Shown: positions 16,469-25,637 of the stretch, in pieces | Position numbering within the stretch: position 1 is the first letter of the stretch | Layout of the letters: every line of letters begins with the position of its first letter | Origin: Pleurocapsa sp. PCC 7327 | GTDB lineage: Bacteria > Cyanobacteriota > Cyanobacteriia > Cyanobacteriales > Microcystaceae | Assembly (NCBI RefSeq): GCF_000317025.1 | Contig: NC_019689.1 | Coordinates: 2,457,501 to 2,521,500 of the forward strand | Reading direction: 5' to 3' | DNA length: 64,000 bases | Position numbers and translations under genes: made by a program | Notes under the pieces: model-generated | Databases searched by the model: none | Told to the model about the DNA's origin: nothing | Seen by the model: the letters and a program-made list of their open reading frames with translations, nothing else

Positions 16469-17437
16469 GTGAGTCAAAAAATCGTTGGGATGCTAAGCAG
16501 CTACCGAGGACTGAGCGATCGCGCAGATTGGTTATGGAAGCAAACCCCCTATCCTTTTGGACTCTGGCGAAATATGCAAATGCTGGCGAAAGCAGATAAG
16601 CCTGATTTTTTGCTTCTGTATCAATTTGACTTTTTTACCTCGCCTAAACCTCAGTCTCTTCCTTGGTGGAAACGCTGGCGAACTCAGAAAAAACCTCCTA
16701 CCCAACCGGACTTTTCTTCGTTGATGAGAGGCGTTTCTAAAGAACGAATTATTTACCTATTAAGAGAACCTCCCTTAGAAGAAGTCATCGCCAAAAACAA
16801 GGCGAATTATCAAGCAGCAAGCCAGTATTGCGGCTATGTGTCCGGGCCCGACAATTTTGCGCCCAATCCCGACTACATGCCAGCCATCTGGTACGTAGAC
16901 AATTCTTTCCGCGAGTTGAACGAGATGGGAGCGCCAGAGAAAACGCGATCGTGTAGTTGGATTACCTCTGGCATCGATCGCACGGCAAATCATCGCAAGC
17001 GTTTGGACTTCCTCAAGCTTCTGAGGGAAAATGAGATCGACTTCGATTTGTACGGACGGGGTTTGCCAGATTGGGCAAATGGTTGCGGCAGCGTTGATAA
17101 CAAATGGAGTGCCATGGCTCCCTATTATTACAATCTCGCGATCGAAAACTATGCAGACAATGAATGGTATGCCAGCGAAAAGCTTTGGGATGCTCTGCTA
17201 TCTTGGTGCCTGCCGCTCTATTATGGGGGGACGGCTGCGGATAAATTACTGCCGCCGGGAAGTTTTTTAAGATTGCCGAGTTTGGACGAACGAGGAATGG
17301 CTTACATCAAAGAAGTGACGGCGAATTTAGATGCATGGCACGAGGCAAAAGACGCGATCGCCCAAGCAAGACAGATTATTCTTCACAAGCTCAATTTGCT
17401 AGCATGGCTATCCGATTTTGTCGGAAAATTCTCTTGA
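16469..17437 (+). CDS. Glycosyltransferase family 10 (fucosyltransferase-like) protein
   Basis: A 322-residue protein. The C-terminal half carries the GT10 acceptor/donor motif region: FDLYGRGLPDWANGCGSVDN, then YNLAIENYADNEWYASEKLW and LSWCLPLYYGG, matching the family consensus for nucleotide-sugar binding. Family members transfer fucose or a related deoxyhexose from GDP-sugar. The N-terminal half is less conserved. The start is GTG within a HIP1 site (GCGATCGCGTG); no good Shine-Dalgarno beyond GGATAAAGGGG. It may act in surface polysaccharide decoration; acceptor unknown. Confidence 0.75.
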   Translation: MSQKIVGMLSSYRGLSDRADWLWKQTPYPFGLWRNMQMLAKADKPDFLLLYQFDFFTSPKPQSLPWWKRWRTQKKPPTQPDFSSLMRGVSKERIIYLLREPPLEEVIAKNKANYQAASQYCGYVSGPDNFAPNPDYMPAIWYVDNSFRELNEMGAPEKTRSCSWITSGIDRTANHRKRLDFLKLLRENEIDFDLYGRGLPDWANGCGSVDNKWSAMAPYYYNLAIENYADNEWYASEKLWDALLSWCLPLYYGGTAADKLLPPGSFLRLPSLDERGMAYIKEVTANLDAWHEAKDAIAQARQIILHKLNLLAWLSDFVGKFS

Positions 17438-17524
17438 GATCGGGTAAATCTTAGCAACGGAGACTTCCGTAGGAGGAAGATATTGTCTTGAACCCTTATT
17501 TTTCCAACTGCGAGAAATCGATTC

Positions 17525-19189
17525 ATGGCACTTAGGAAACGCATTTTAAAAAGGTTTGCACTCATCGTCAGCACAATGGTTGCGATCGCTGTGTTTATAT
17601 CGCCAGCGCGATCGCAGCTTTCCCTACCCAATTTCGGACAAACGCCAAATTGGTTCATCCAAAACGCCGATAATTTGGTGGTTTCCTATTGTATTCGCCT
17701 CGACGGACGTTGTTTGTTTAAAATTGCCTCACCCAAATCCGATCTCTCCCAACGAGTCGATCAGATCGAACAGCGATTGGAAGATATCAGCGATGATTAT
17801 TTCAATCGCAATGCCGAATCCTTGAAAGTTGAGAGCAGAATCGAGAATAACGCACCGAATATTTATATTTCCGTCGGCGATCGCGAAGTTCGACTTTTGA
17901 GCGTTACCAATTTGGATACCGGACGCGAAGGGATCGATCTCGAAACGAAAGCCAGCGAGATTGTCGAACAATTAGAAACCGGATTAAAACGAGCCAAACA
18001 AGAACGACAATCGGAATTTCTTATCCGTCAAGGAATCATTGCTGGCGGTTTATTGGGAGTCATGCTTTTATTGACTTGGATAATTGGTCGCCGGGAAAAG
18101 CGACTCAAGCAGTCAAAAAAGCTTATTTCTCCTGAAATTCATCTCTCCAATCATCAGCCGATTTCAACTCAGTTGATGCAACGGCAACAATGGAATCTCA
18201 AAGAAGTTCAACATCGACTCCTACAGCTAATTCAAATAGGTATTTGGATCGGAGGCTTACTGCTAGTTTTAGGACTCTTTCCCTACACCCGCATCTTACA
18301 AATTGAGATTCTCAATTTTCTGGAAATTCCTTGGCGAATAGTTATCATTGCCGCGTTAGTTTATATTTTTATTCGCCTCAGTTACGCTTTCATCGCCAAA
18401 CTGAATTCCTTTCTGGCTAGCGACTATTTGCTTCCGCTAGAAGCCGATCGCCGGGTGCAATTGCGCATCAAAACTATCTCTGTCGTAGCCAGAAGCATCG
18501 TCACGATTCTTTGGATTGGGGTTGGTATTTTAGTCGCTCTTGCAGCGATCGGCGTTGATATTACCCCCGTACTCGCTGGCGTGGGACTTCTCGGCGTTGC
18601 CGTCTCCCTGGCTTCGCAAAACTTAATCAAAGATGCCATCAATGGATTTTTGATTATCCTCGAAGATCAATATGCCGTAGGCGATGTGATTAGCGTTGGG
18701 GACGCAAGCGGTTTGGTTGAAAATATCAATCTACGAATTACCCAGCTTCGAGATGCAGAAGGGCGATTGATTACCATCCCCAATAGTAAGATTGAGATAG
18801 TTGCCAATCTATCGAGCTATTGGTCGAGAGCAGATATTACGATCCCTGTCGCCTATCAAGCAGATTTAGATAGGGCGTTAGAACACATTAACCTCGTCGC
18901 CCAGGAAATGAGCCAAGATGACAGTTGGCGGCGACAGATCCTAGAAACTCCCCAAGTCCTAGGCGTAGATAGCTTTGACGATCGCGGGGCAATCGTGCGA
19001 GTCTGGATCAAAACCCAACCGCTCAAACAATGGGATGTCTCGCGCGAATTTCGCCGTCGCATTAAGATAAAGTTCGAGCAAGCCGAAATTCCTCTGCCTG
19101 TGCCGCAGCAGCAAGTCTGGTTTAGTAGGCAGTATACAAGTAAGAACAGAAGACGGAAGGTAGAAAACGGAGGAGTGGGAGACTTTTGA
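17525..19189 (+). CDS. MscS-family mechanosensitive channel
   Basis: A 554-residue protein. An N-terminal signal-like segment (LIVSTMVAIAVFISPARS) precedes a periplasmic domain of about 130 residues, then a membrane helix near 162-180 and two more near 235-255 and 270-290. The MscS core is clear from about 325: LAAIGVDITPVLAGVGLLGV, AVSLASQNLIKDAINGFLII, then QYAVGDVISVGDASGLVENI and RLITIPNSKI. It would open under membrane tension to release solutes during hypo-osmotic shock. The last 15 residues (SKNRRRKVENGGVGDF) run into a dispersed repeat, so the C-terminus may have been altered by repeat insertion. Confidence 0.92.
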   Translation: MALRKRILKRFALIVSTMVAIAVFISPARSQLSLPNFGQTPNWFIQNADNLVVSYCIRLDGRCLFKIASPKSDLSQRVDQIEQRLEDISDDYFNRNAESLKVESRIENNAPNIYISVGDREVRLLSVTNLDTGREGIDLETKASEIVEQLETGLKRAKQERQSEFLIRQGIIAGGLLGVMLLLTWIIGRREKRLKQSKKLISPEIHLSNHQPISTQLMQRQQWNLKEVQHRLLQLIQIGIWIGGLLLVLGLFPYTRILQIEILNFLEIPWRIVIIAALVYIFIRLSYAFIAKLNSFLASDYLLPLEADRRVQLRIKTISVVARSIVTILWIGVGILVALAAIGVDITPVLAGVGLLGVAVSLASQNLIKDAINGFLIILEDQYAVGDVISVGDASGLVENINLRITQLRDAEGRLITIPNSKIEIVANLSSYWSRADITIPVAYQADLDRALEHINLVAQEMSQDDSWRRQILETPQVLGVDSFDDRGAIVRVWIKTQPLKQWDVSREFRRRIKIKFEQAEIPLPVPQQQVWFSRQYTSKNRRRKVENGGVGDF

Positions 19190-19202
19190 GACCAGGGATT
19201 GT

Positions 19203-19246
19203 GGGGAGTGTGGGGAGAACTGGGAGACAATTAATCACTAACTACT
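19203..19246 (+). repeat. Dispersed repeat family B, copy 2
   Basis: GGGGAGTGTGGGGAGAACTG followed by GGAGACAATTAATCACTAAC. It begins 14 bases after the MscS stop codon. Confidence 0.75.
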
Positions 19247-19321
19247 GTACGGGCAGTTTTTTTGCAGTAACTGTAGATAAATCTCTAGGGTTTTTAGATA
19301 AACTTGCCTCTACTAACCATT

Positions 19322-19402
19322 AAATACTAACCGATCCCCTAACCCCCTTATTAAGGGCGGATAAAGGGGGGATTCCAAAATCCTTTATCAAATGACCAAT
19401 GA
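19322..19402 (+). repeat. Dispersed repeat family A, copy 2
   Basis: ACTAACCGATCCCCTAACCC, a CCCTTATTAAGGG hairpin, then GGGGGGATTCCAAAATCC and TTTATCAAATGACCAATGAC. Its right end contains both candidate ATG codons (19392 and 19399) around the start of the next gene. Confidence 0.8.
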
Positions 19403-20619
19403 CTATTCTGGAAGAAAAATTCTTTGCCAAGCTCAGAGAAGCAGGCATGCCAGAAGTTCCCCATCGCTTTTCTGTGGTTGCGCATCATCAAGAAATTCCC
19501 CAGTCAATTTTGACAGAAATAGGCACCTTTATTCGCATCTTCGATCGCGTGACACAAAGATCTACCTGGCAAGAAGCAGTAACGACCGATGCCCCAGAAA
19601 TCGCCCGTTCTCCCCGTCCAGAAGTCTGTTTTTTTAGCGCCTGGGATTTTCATCTGCCGCCCGAACGTCCGTTTGCTTGGCAAGCGCTCGAATTCAATGA
19701 CAACGGTTCTGGGCTTTTCTTGGCTGGATTAATTAACGCGACTTTTTATGAAATAGCCGACCTACAAAAACGCGCCGATATCCAACCTCCACTGCAATTT
19801 TCTGCCCTAAGCGAGTTAGTAGCCAGCTTCGTCGAAGAAGAAGCCAGAAGATTTTATGGAGAATTTCCTCGAGGGATATTTCTCATTCTCGACGATGCCG
19901 AATCGCTAGAGCGAGGTAAGTTTCAGTCAGAACTGAGACTGATGCGAGACCTCTGGCGGAATCGAGGATGGCAGGTAGAAATCGCTTCCCCGACAGAAAC
20001 TCAATGGGATGGTCGGCGACTACTAGCTAAAGGAAAGGAAGTTTCCTTTATTGTCAACCGCTCGACTGATTTTTTCTGGCAAGCCGATGTATTCTCGTCC
20101 CTGCGTGCTGCCTACGCGGCAGGCAAAGTGTATGTAGCTCCTAATCCCTTTACCTACATTACTCGCAGCGATAAGCGATTATTAGAGTTTTTCTCTCTGC
20201 CTCACTGGGATAAAGAATTAGGTATTCAACCGGAGGAGCGAATTTGTCTGAGTACCCATGTCCCAGAAACTTACTTGCTCAGAGAAAGCAATGTTGACGA
20301 GATCGCATCTCGCAAGGAGGAATTTTTCTTTAAGCCTCTCTATAGCTTTGCTAGTCACGGTGTTTTGACCAGTTCGCAGGTGGGGCGATCGCGATTGCGC
20401 CGACTGATCGAGAAGGGAAAGCCTTATGTCGCCCAGAAAAAGGTTCCCAAGTCCTGGCTGCGACTGCCAAAAATGCAAGAAAATGCTCGTTTGTGGGCGG
20501 ATTTGCGAGTGTGGGCTTATCGAGGCCAGATTTTTCTCTTATCTGGACGAGCTTCCCGCCATCCCGAATTGCTCGATCTGACTCCTCCAGGAGGCTGGAT
20601 TCCTACTTATGCAAGATAA
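19399..20619 (+). CDS. Putative ATP-grasp-type protein
   Basis: A 406-residue protein. The second half has an ATP-grasp-like arrangement: SDKRLLEFFSLP (about 258), EEFFFKPLYSFASHGV (lysine in a beta strand before a glycine/serine loop), KPYVAQKKVPKSW and LWADLRVWAYRGQIFLLSGR, similar to glutathionylspermidine-synthase or circularly permuted ATP-grasp families. An ILDDAES stretch lies in the first half. The reaction and substrate are unknown. The ATG lies inside the tail of repeat family A and lacks a Shine-Dalgarno, so the true start is uncertain. Fold assignment is by pattern only. Confidence 0.6.
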   Translation: MTILEEKFFAKLREAGMPEVPHRFSVVAHHQEIPQSILTEIGTFIRIFDRVTQRSTWQEAVTTDAPEIARSPRPEVCFFSAWDFHLPPERPFAWQALEFNDNGSGLFLAGLINATFYEIADLQKRADIQPPLQFSALSELVASFVEEEARRFYGEFPRGIFLILDDAESLERGKFQSELRLMRDLWRNRGWQVEIASPTETQWDGRRLLAKGKEVSFIVNRSTDFFWQADVFSSLRAAYAAGKVYVAPNPFTYITRSDKRLLEFFSLPHWDKELGIQPEERICLSTHVPETYLLRESNVDEIASRKEEFFFKPLYSFASHGVLTSSQVGRSRLRRLIEKGKPYVAQKKVPKSWLRLPKMQENARLWADLRVWAYRGQIFLLSGRASRHPELLDLTPPGGWIPTYAR

Positions 20620-20662
20620 TATCTCTTTACATGCAAAAATGCTACAAGTCTTCGGTTGAAAG

Positions 20663-20687
20663 CCCCTCTCCCGCTCTGGGAGAGGGG
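20663..20687. terminator. Strong hairpin CCCCTCTCCC-GCTCT-GGGAGAGGGG between convergent genes
   Basis: A perfect 10-bp GC-rich stem with a 5-base loop, followed by TTGGGGTGAGGGC. This palindrome is a common dispersed intergenic sequence in bacteria. It lies between the ATP-grasp-like gene (stop 20619) and the convergent acyltransferase (stop 20777), where it could end transcription from both sides, although there is no long T-run. Confidence 0.6.
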
Positions 20688-20776
20688 TTGGGGTGAGGGC
20701 GATTGTCATTTTTGAGGCAATAAATTTTTCCTTTTTCCTTTTAATTTGAGGGCGCGATCGCCATAAATTATTTGAA

Positions 20777-21700
20777 TTACCATAACATATGGTTGAGAAA
20801 GTAACGGCAAAGTTTCAGTCCTTCTGGTTCCTGGTAGTCTGTTGGCAAGAGTGCGACCAATGCAGCTTGCAACGCCTCCAAAGCAGCATCTACTTCTTGG
20901 CGTTTCGGTCGCTTCGATTGGGGAAAACGTAATGGTTCTCCGAACCGAATGGTTAATTCTTTCCACAAATAAAGATCTTGTGTTCCAATCAGTACAACAG
21001 GTACGATTGGAACTCCAGCCTGTAACGCATAAATTGATGTCCCTCGTTTTAGTGGCAGGTATAATTTCCCTTCGGCAGTTCCCAAGCGTCCTTCAGGAAA
21101 GAGGATAATCCCTTCCCCACGCATCAAAATTGTTCGAGCGATGCGATTGAGTTGTCGTAGGGTTGGCATGTCACTTCCTGTTGGGACATCTCGTTCGATG
21201 CTTTTAGCTAACTCGACGAGATCGGCGCGATCGCGTTTTGCCCCTTCGATGACCGCCTTCTCCTCTTTCCACCAACGATCTAGAGGAACGATCCCACCGG
21301 CAAAAGAGAGAATTTGGCGCTTCCACCACTTATTGTAGAGCGCGCGACCATCACCGAAAACGTAGTAGTAGGGTTGCGCGGGGAGTTCGGCAAGCAGGAG
21401 CAGGGGATCGATAGAATTGAGGTGATTGGCTGCCAGAATTGCCGATTCGTTAGGTAGTCGTTCGAGGTGTTCGACCCGTATCCGAAAGAGCGCATGGAGC
21501 AGCGATCGCAGCACAAAGCGTCGCAGTCTACCGCTGGCTCTAGATTCAGGATATTCTTGGGAAAGCGGATCGAGCCGATCGAGCGTTTTCTCCATTGCAT
21601 GGCGAACATCGCGATCGCGTGCGGCAGCGAGTCCCTCTTGCGCCCGTTTGATGGTTGCGGCAGTCAAGGGCGGCAAACTATCCGATTGTGTTTCATCCAT
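20777..21700 (-). CDS. 1-acyl-glycerol-3-phosphate acyltransferase-like (PlsC family)
   Basis: A 307-residue acyltransferase. Motif I is NHLNSID with catalytic H93 and D98; motif III is LFPEGRLG; motif IV is GVPIVPVVLIGTQDLYLW. PlsC-type enzymes acylate lysophosphatidate in membrane phospholipid synthesis. The N-terminal 55 residues are charged and helical (TIKRAQEGLAAARDRDVRHA), longer than in minimal PlsC proteins, so it may act on another lipid acceptor. It is convergent with the previous gene and divergent from msrP. Start ATG. Confidence 0.88.
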   Translation of the reverse strand: MDETQSDSLPPLTAATIKRAQEGLAAARDRDVRHAMEKTLDRLDPLSQEYPESRASGRLRRFVLRSLLHALFRIRVEHLERLPNESAILAANHLNSIDPLLLLAELPAQPYYYVFGDGRALYNKWWKRQILSFAGGIVPLDRWWKEEKAVIEGAKRDRADLVELAKSIERDVPTGSDMPTLRQLNRIARTILMRGEGIILFPEGRLGTAEGKLYLPLKRGTSIYALQAGVPIVPVVLIGTQDLYLWKELTIRFGEPLRFPQSKRPKRQEVDAALEALQAALVALLPTDYQEPEGLKLCRYFLNHMLW

Positions 21701-21828
21701 TTTTCTCGTTTTTTCCCACCAACAGGCTCTTAGCTAGCAAAAACAGAGCCGATTAGTCTAAATTTTATAGATATAGTTACTAACTGCGATCGCCCGTCGC
21801 CGAGCTAATCGTTTTTGCTTGTGCTTAT

Positions 21829-22815
21829 ATGACTTTTATCCGCATACCAAAATCCCGGGAAGTTTCAGAGAACGAAATTACCTCAGAAACCATCTATTTC
21901 AATCGCCGTCGCTTTCTAAAAACTTTAGTCGGTGCTGGGATTGGCGCAAGTTTAATTCCGCTGGCAGGATGTCAAAAATCTTCTTCCGAAGCTGCATTGG
22001 CAGCCAGCCTCGATTTGCCGAAAATTAGCTCTTTTCACACCAATCCTGCTTTTGCCAAGGTCGATCGCCCCATTTGCGATCGCGAGTTGGCAGGACGTTA
22101 CAATAATTTTTACGAATATGGTAGCACCAAAAATATCTGGTTGAAAGCTCAAAAATTACCAACTGAAAATTGGCAAGTAGAAGTTACGGGATTGGTCAAA
22201 AATCCTCGTACTTACGATCTCGACGATCTCAAAAAAACTTTTCCTCTCGAAGAGAGAATTTATCGCTTCCGTTGCGTTGAAGCTTGGTCGATGGTTCTCC
22301 CTTGGATTGGCTTTCCGATGAAGTCGTTAATTGAAGCCGTCGAACCCACTTCAGCGGCTAAATTCGTGCGCTTTACCTCCTTTTACGACTCAGACGTGAC
22401 CAAAGGGCCCGGTCTTCATTTAGGATCTCTTCCTTGGCCCTATACGGAAGGATTGCGCATCGAAGAGATGGCGAATGAATTAGCCTTTTTTGCCGTAGGA
22501 ATTTACGGACGCGAGTTGCCCAAACAACACGGCGCGCCCATCCGCATGGTACTTCCTTGGAAGTATGGATTTAAAGGGGCAAAATCGATTGTCAAGATTG
22601 AGTTTGTCGATACTCAACCAGCAACCTTTTGGAATACGGTCGTACCGAAGGAGTACGATTTTGAGGCCAACGTCAATCCTACTAAACCCCATCCTCGTTG
22701 GTCGCAAGCGACTGAAAAATTTATCAGCAAAGGGCCGGGTTTATCGTGGGAATTTAAGGAAACTTTACCATACAACGGTTATGGAGAGTACGTTGCGAGT
22801 TTATATCGAGTTTAA
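21829..22815 (+). CDS. msrP: Protein-methionine-sulfoxide reductase catalytic subunit MsrP
   Basis: A 328-residue molybdopterin enzyme formerly called YedY. A Tat signal is visible at 26-48 (NRRRFLKTLVGAGIG, then IPLAGC). The molybdenum-ligating cysteine is C149 in YRFRCVEAWSMVLPWIGFP, and VRFTSFYDSD and GLRIEEMANELAFFAVGIYG follow the family. It repairs oxidised methionines in envelope proteins. The partner haem membrane protein MsrQ is not adjacent, so it uses an unlinked partner or another reductant. Its stop is two bases from that of the convergent cyclase gene. Confidence 0.95.
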   Translation: MTFIRIPKSREVSENEITSETIYFNRRRFLKTLVGAGIGASLIPLAGCQKSSSEAALAASLDLPKISSFHTNPAFAKVDRPICDRELAGRYNNFYEYGSTKNIWLKAQKLPTENWQVEVTGLVKNPRTYDLDDLKKTFPLEERIYRFRCVEAWSMVLPWIGFPMKSLIEAVEPTSAAKFVRFTSFYDSDVTKGPGLHLGSLPWPYTEGLRIEEMANELAFFAVGIYGRELPKQHGAPIRMVLPWKYGFKGAKSIVKIEFVDTQPATFWNTVVPKEYDFEANVNPTKPHPRWSQATEKFISKGPGLSWEFKETLPYNGYGEYVASLYRV

Positions 22816-22817
22816 TT

Positions 22818-23810
22818 TTATGCAGAGGTAATGCTGTTGGTTTCTAAAAATAGCTCTAAATCTTTATAGGTGATGCCATAGGTCACGGTCGGCTTTTCGT
22901 ATCCTTTGAGCGTTACTTCAGACTGATGAAATAGCGCTTGAGCTTCCTTAAATTCTGATAGGTAACTGTAAGTCGTCTCTCCGATCGCGATATCCAACCC
23001 GATTTCTTTTGTCGTCGATTCCAAACGAAAGGCTGCATTGACGGTATCGCCGATCGCCGTGTAATCTGGATGCTCGTCGCTGCCCGTATTGCCCACCATA
23101 GCATAGCCTGTATTGATTCCCGTGCCAATTCTCAACGGGAAAGGCAGCGGGTATTGAGCGCTCAATTCCTCTGTCATTTTATAGAGATCGCTAGCTGCCT
23201 GAAAAATTTGCAGCAGTTCCTCTTTTTTAGCTTCTTCGTGTCCGTGAAACCAGATTGCCATGATGGCATCGCCGATGTATTTGTCTACCCAACTGCCTGC
23301 GTCGCGAATGATATCTCCTGCTTGACGAAACCAGTTGCCGATCAGCGATGAGAGCATCTCTTCGTTTAACTGTCTGGTAAGGACGGTAAAGTCCCGCATA
23401 TCCACTACCATCACGGACATCAGTCTTCGCTCGTGCAACACGGAGGTCATCGTTTCTCGATCTGAGTTGTGACGAGAGCTTTGCGCTTGGCGACTAGCAG
23501 AGGGACAATGAAACTCTACGTCAGTTTTGCCAAAGGTGACGCGATCGCTATCCCGTAACGTTACCGGAATACTGACTCTGCGTCCGTTGACAAACGTGCC
23601 GTTGCGACTGCCTAAGTCGATCAGAAAAAATTCTCCCGTCCCCATAGACTGTAAAATGGCGTGATGGCGAGAAATACAGTTATCGGAAATAACAAAATCA
23701 TTATCTTTACCGCGACCGATCGTCCAATAGGTTTTGCCAACTAATGGTAGGTAGCGGTTACCTCTAGTTGTTTGAAGTAGCAAGTATGGATTTTGTCCTG
23801 GGTTCTCCAC
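22818..23810 (-). CDS. FHA-domain class III adenylate cyclase
   Basis: A 330-residue protein. An FHA domain (about 18-98) shows GRGKDNDFVISDNCISRHHA and SRNGTFVNGRRV, for phosphothreonine binding. The cyclase domain (about 130-310) has metal-binding aspartates in VVDMRDFTVLTRQL and YIGDAIMAIW, the substrate lysine in WVDKYIGDA, aspartate in HPDYTAIGDTVNAAFR, and the transition-state N and R. The K/D pair predicts ATP rather than GTP, so cAMP production. The FHA domain suggests control by Ser/Thr phosphorylation; a kinase is encoded about 2 kb away. The start is GTG. Confidence 0.92.
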   Translation of the reverse strand: MENPGQNPYLLLQTTRGNRYLPLVGKTYWTIGRGKDNDFVISDNCISRHHAILQSMGTGEFFLIDLGSRNGTFVNGRRVSIPVTLRDSDRVTFGKTDVEFHCPSASRQAQSSRHNSDRETMTSVLHERRLMSVMVVDMRDFTVLTRQLNEEMLSSLIGNWFRQAGDIIRDAGSWVDKYIGDAIMAIWFHGHEEAKKEELLQIFQAASDLYKMTEELSAQYPLPFPLRIGTGINTGYAMVGNTGSDEHPDYTAIGDTVNAAFRLESTTKEIGLDIAIGETTYSYLSEFKEAQALFHQSEVTLKGYEKPTVTYGITYKDLELFLETNSITSA

Positions 23811-23844
23811 GGGTAGGCGAGCGATGTGAGTATAGATTTCTTTT

Positions 23845-24582
23845 TTAACTCATAGACGCTGCTAGCAAAAACAGACTATCCACTAAGATTGTACTCAATA
23901 CTGCCCCAGCAAATGCCCACCAGTGTAATTCTGGTTTTTGTAGCGATCGCCACCCCACAACAATCAGTAAATCGACTAAAACGACTGCCCAACTGATGCC
24001 CCAAGGCGTTTGGATTTGCGCGATCGCGCTTTGAAAAATCGGTCTTGCTAACGCGGGATTGACTTGCATCAATTGTCGCCAGTAGGGAATTAACCCAGTT
24101 AAATAGAAAAATAAGTCTGTGATAGCAGTCCCCAACAAAGAACCGAGATAAAACCAGTTGCCTATTTTTCCCCAACCCCGCCACAAGCACCAGCAAGCAA
24201 ACGGTACGCCAATCGACTCTACAGGCAGATGAATAAGGGGTTCCCAACGCAGCCATCCCCAATAAATCGAGCCAGCCAGCCAACTCCAACTAAATCCTAT
24301 CAGCAAATCTCCCCAGATTTGCGTCTTCGGATGCTTAAGCAACGCGATTCCTAAGATCGCCCATCCACCTGTCAGCAATAAACTTACCCAGGGAAATAAT
24401 CTCACCAGAGGAGTCTGAATAAAGACGGGAACGGAAACTAAAAAAGCTGCTGCTAAGAAAAAAAATCCAGCTTGACGTTCTCTCGTTTGAGTTAAAGATA
24501 GAACCTGCGAAGTTTTGCCTGATGGCAATGCGCGAGCGGAAGTGACAGAAGACGTGGAAGAAACCAAGGTTTGATTTATCAA
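23845..24582 (-). CDS. DUF3120 membrane protein
   Basis: A 245-residue integral membrane protein with six or seven hydrophobic segments, e.g. GFFFLAAAFLVSVPVFIQTP, LLLTGGWAILGIALL and AVVLVDLLIVVGW. The pattern WSWLAGSIYWGWLRWEP and HLPVESIGVPFACW matches the DUF3120 family found in cyanobacteria and plastids, of unknown role. The only usable start is TTG at 24580-24582. It is on the same strand as the FHA-cyclase, 34 bases upstream of that gene, so they may share a transcript. Confidence 0.8.
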   Translation of the reverse strand: MINQTLVSSTSSVTSARALPSGKTSQVLSLTQTRERQAGFFFLAAAFLVSVPVFIQTPLVRLFPWVSLLLTGGWAILGIALLKHPKTQIWGDLLIGFSWSWLAGSIYWGWLRWEPLIHLPVESIGVPFACWCLWRGWGKIGNWFYLGSLLGTAITDLFFYLTGLIPYWRQLMQVNPALARPIFQSAIAQIQTPWGISWAVVLVDLLIVVGWRSLQKPELHWWAFAGAVLSTILVDSLFLLAASMS

Positions 24583-24990
24583 AATGTTTTTAATATTCTT
24601 TACTTATCTTTACCTATCTCAATATACCATAGGTCAAGATTCCTTATATTTAAGGATAAAAGATGGGGCATAAATTGGAAAGACCTTCTGTAAGTCAATT
24701 AAGAGAGACAGGATAACTGGGGGATCCTTTTTTAAGGATGGGGAGACTGGGGGAGGGGGGAGACAATTAACTACTAACCAATTCCCAATGCGATCGGCAA
24801 ACGCCCCGATTCGATGAATTCGATTTATAATATTATTTAAGGATTAAGGATTTCTAAAAATTTTTCAAAAACTTCATTTTTTCAATTTTTTTATCAAATA
24901 ACAATTGACGACTTAAGTCTACTTTCTCAGTCTTTTTAACAATGGTGCGTCTGCCCTAAAACACCACTGGTAGCTTTAGGAAGGTAAAAT
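24583..24990. other. Intergenic region with repeat family B copy
   Basis: 408 bases between divergent genes. It holds a family B copy (24740-24778), a palindromic GGATCCTTTTTTAAGGATGG at 24723-24742 and an AT-rich right end that carries the DUF2808 gene promoter. A TTGACG at about 24905 could be a -35 box, but no convincing -10 follows. Confidence 0.5.
24740..24778 (+). repeat. Dispersed repeat family B, copy 3
   Basis: GGGGAGACTGGGGGAGGGGG followed by GAGACAATTAACTACTAAC, matching the core of the copies at 3397 and 19203. Confidence 0.7.
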
Positions 24991-25605
24991 ATGTCTAGAA
25001 CGACCGATCGCAATTCTTGGCTATCGCTAAAAACTGGCACGATTTCCTTCGAAAGCGCTGTGCGGATAGCAGCAAGTACGCTAATGTTGGGGATGTTAAT
25101 CTCTATCCCCCCGTTGAATTTACCTGCTAGCGCATACAAGCTGAGTACCGGACAGACTGTCTTTTTTAAATCTCCCCGCTTAATTCGGGCTGCTGCCAGC
25201 CAAAACGCGCCAGGAGCCGCATCAACAACCTATCAGTTTACTATTGAAGTTCCCAAAAATGCGGGAGAAGCGCTAGCCGCCGTTACGATTACGCAGAAAC
25301 CCAGTCCAGAACGGATTAAATTTGATGTCAGCCAAAGCAAAGCGTTTATCGGCGACAGTTTTGCTGGGGGATCGCAACTGGCTCTCTCTAGTATTGGCGG
25401 GAGCGAGCCATCGGAAGAAAACTCGGTGACTATAGCGTTTGACGAGCCTGTAGAACCCGGAACGACGGTAACGGTTTCTTTAAAAGCTTTACGCAATCCC
25501 GACCGAGGCGGCAACTATCAGTTTGGTGTTACGGCTTATCCAGTAGGAGAAAATAGCCTCGGTTTATATTTAGGTACGGCACGGTTGCAGTTTATGCCCC
25601 GTTAG
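24991..25605 (+). CDS. DUF2808 secreted protein
   Basis: A 204-residue protein. Residues 20-48 form a signal-like segment (ASTLMLGMLISIPPLNLPAS). The mature part (FKSPRLIRAAASQNAPGAAS, TIEVPKNAGEALAAVTITQK, DRGGNYQFGVTAYPVGENS) matches DUF2808, a cyanobacterial beta-rich envelope family. Function unknown. The ATG has AGGAAGGTAAAAT ahead of it, a good ribosome site. The gene is divergent from DUF3120 and convergent with the kinase gene. Confidence 0.85.
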   Translation: MSRTTDRNSWLSLKTGTISFESAVRIAASTLMLGMLISIPPLNLPASAYKLSTGQTVFFKSPRLIRAAASQNAPGAASTTYQFTIEVPKNAGEALAAVTITQKPSPERIKFDVSQSKAFIGDSFAGGSQLALSSIGGSEPSEENSVTIAFDEPVEPGTTVTVSLKALRNPDRGGNYQFGVTAYPVGENSLGLYLGTARLQFMPR

Positions 25606-25637
25606 CTCGCTTTTTGCTGAAAACTAAATCCTATCGG

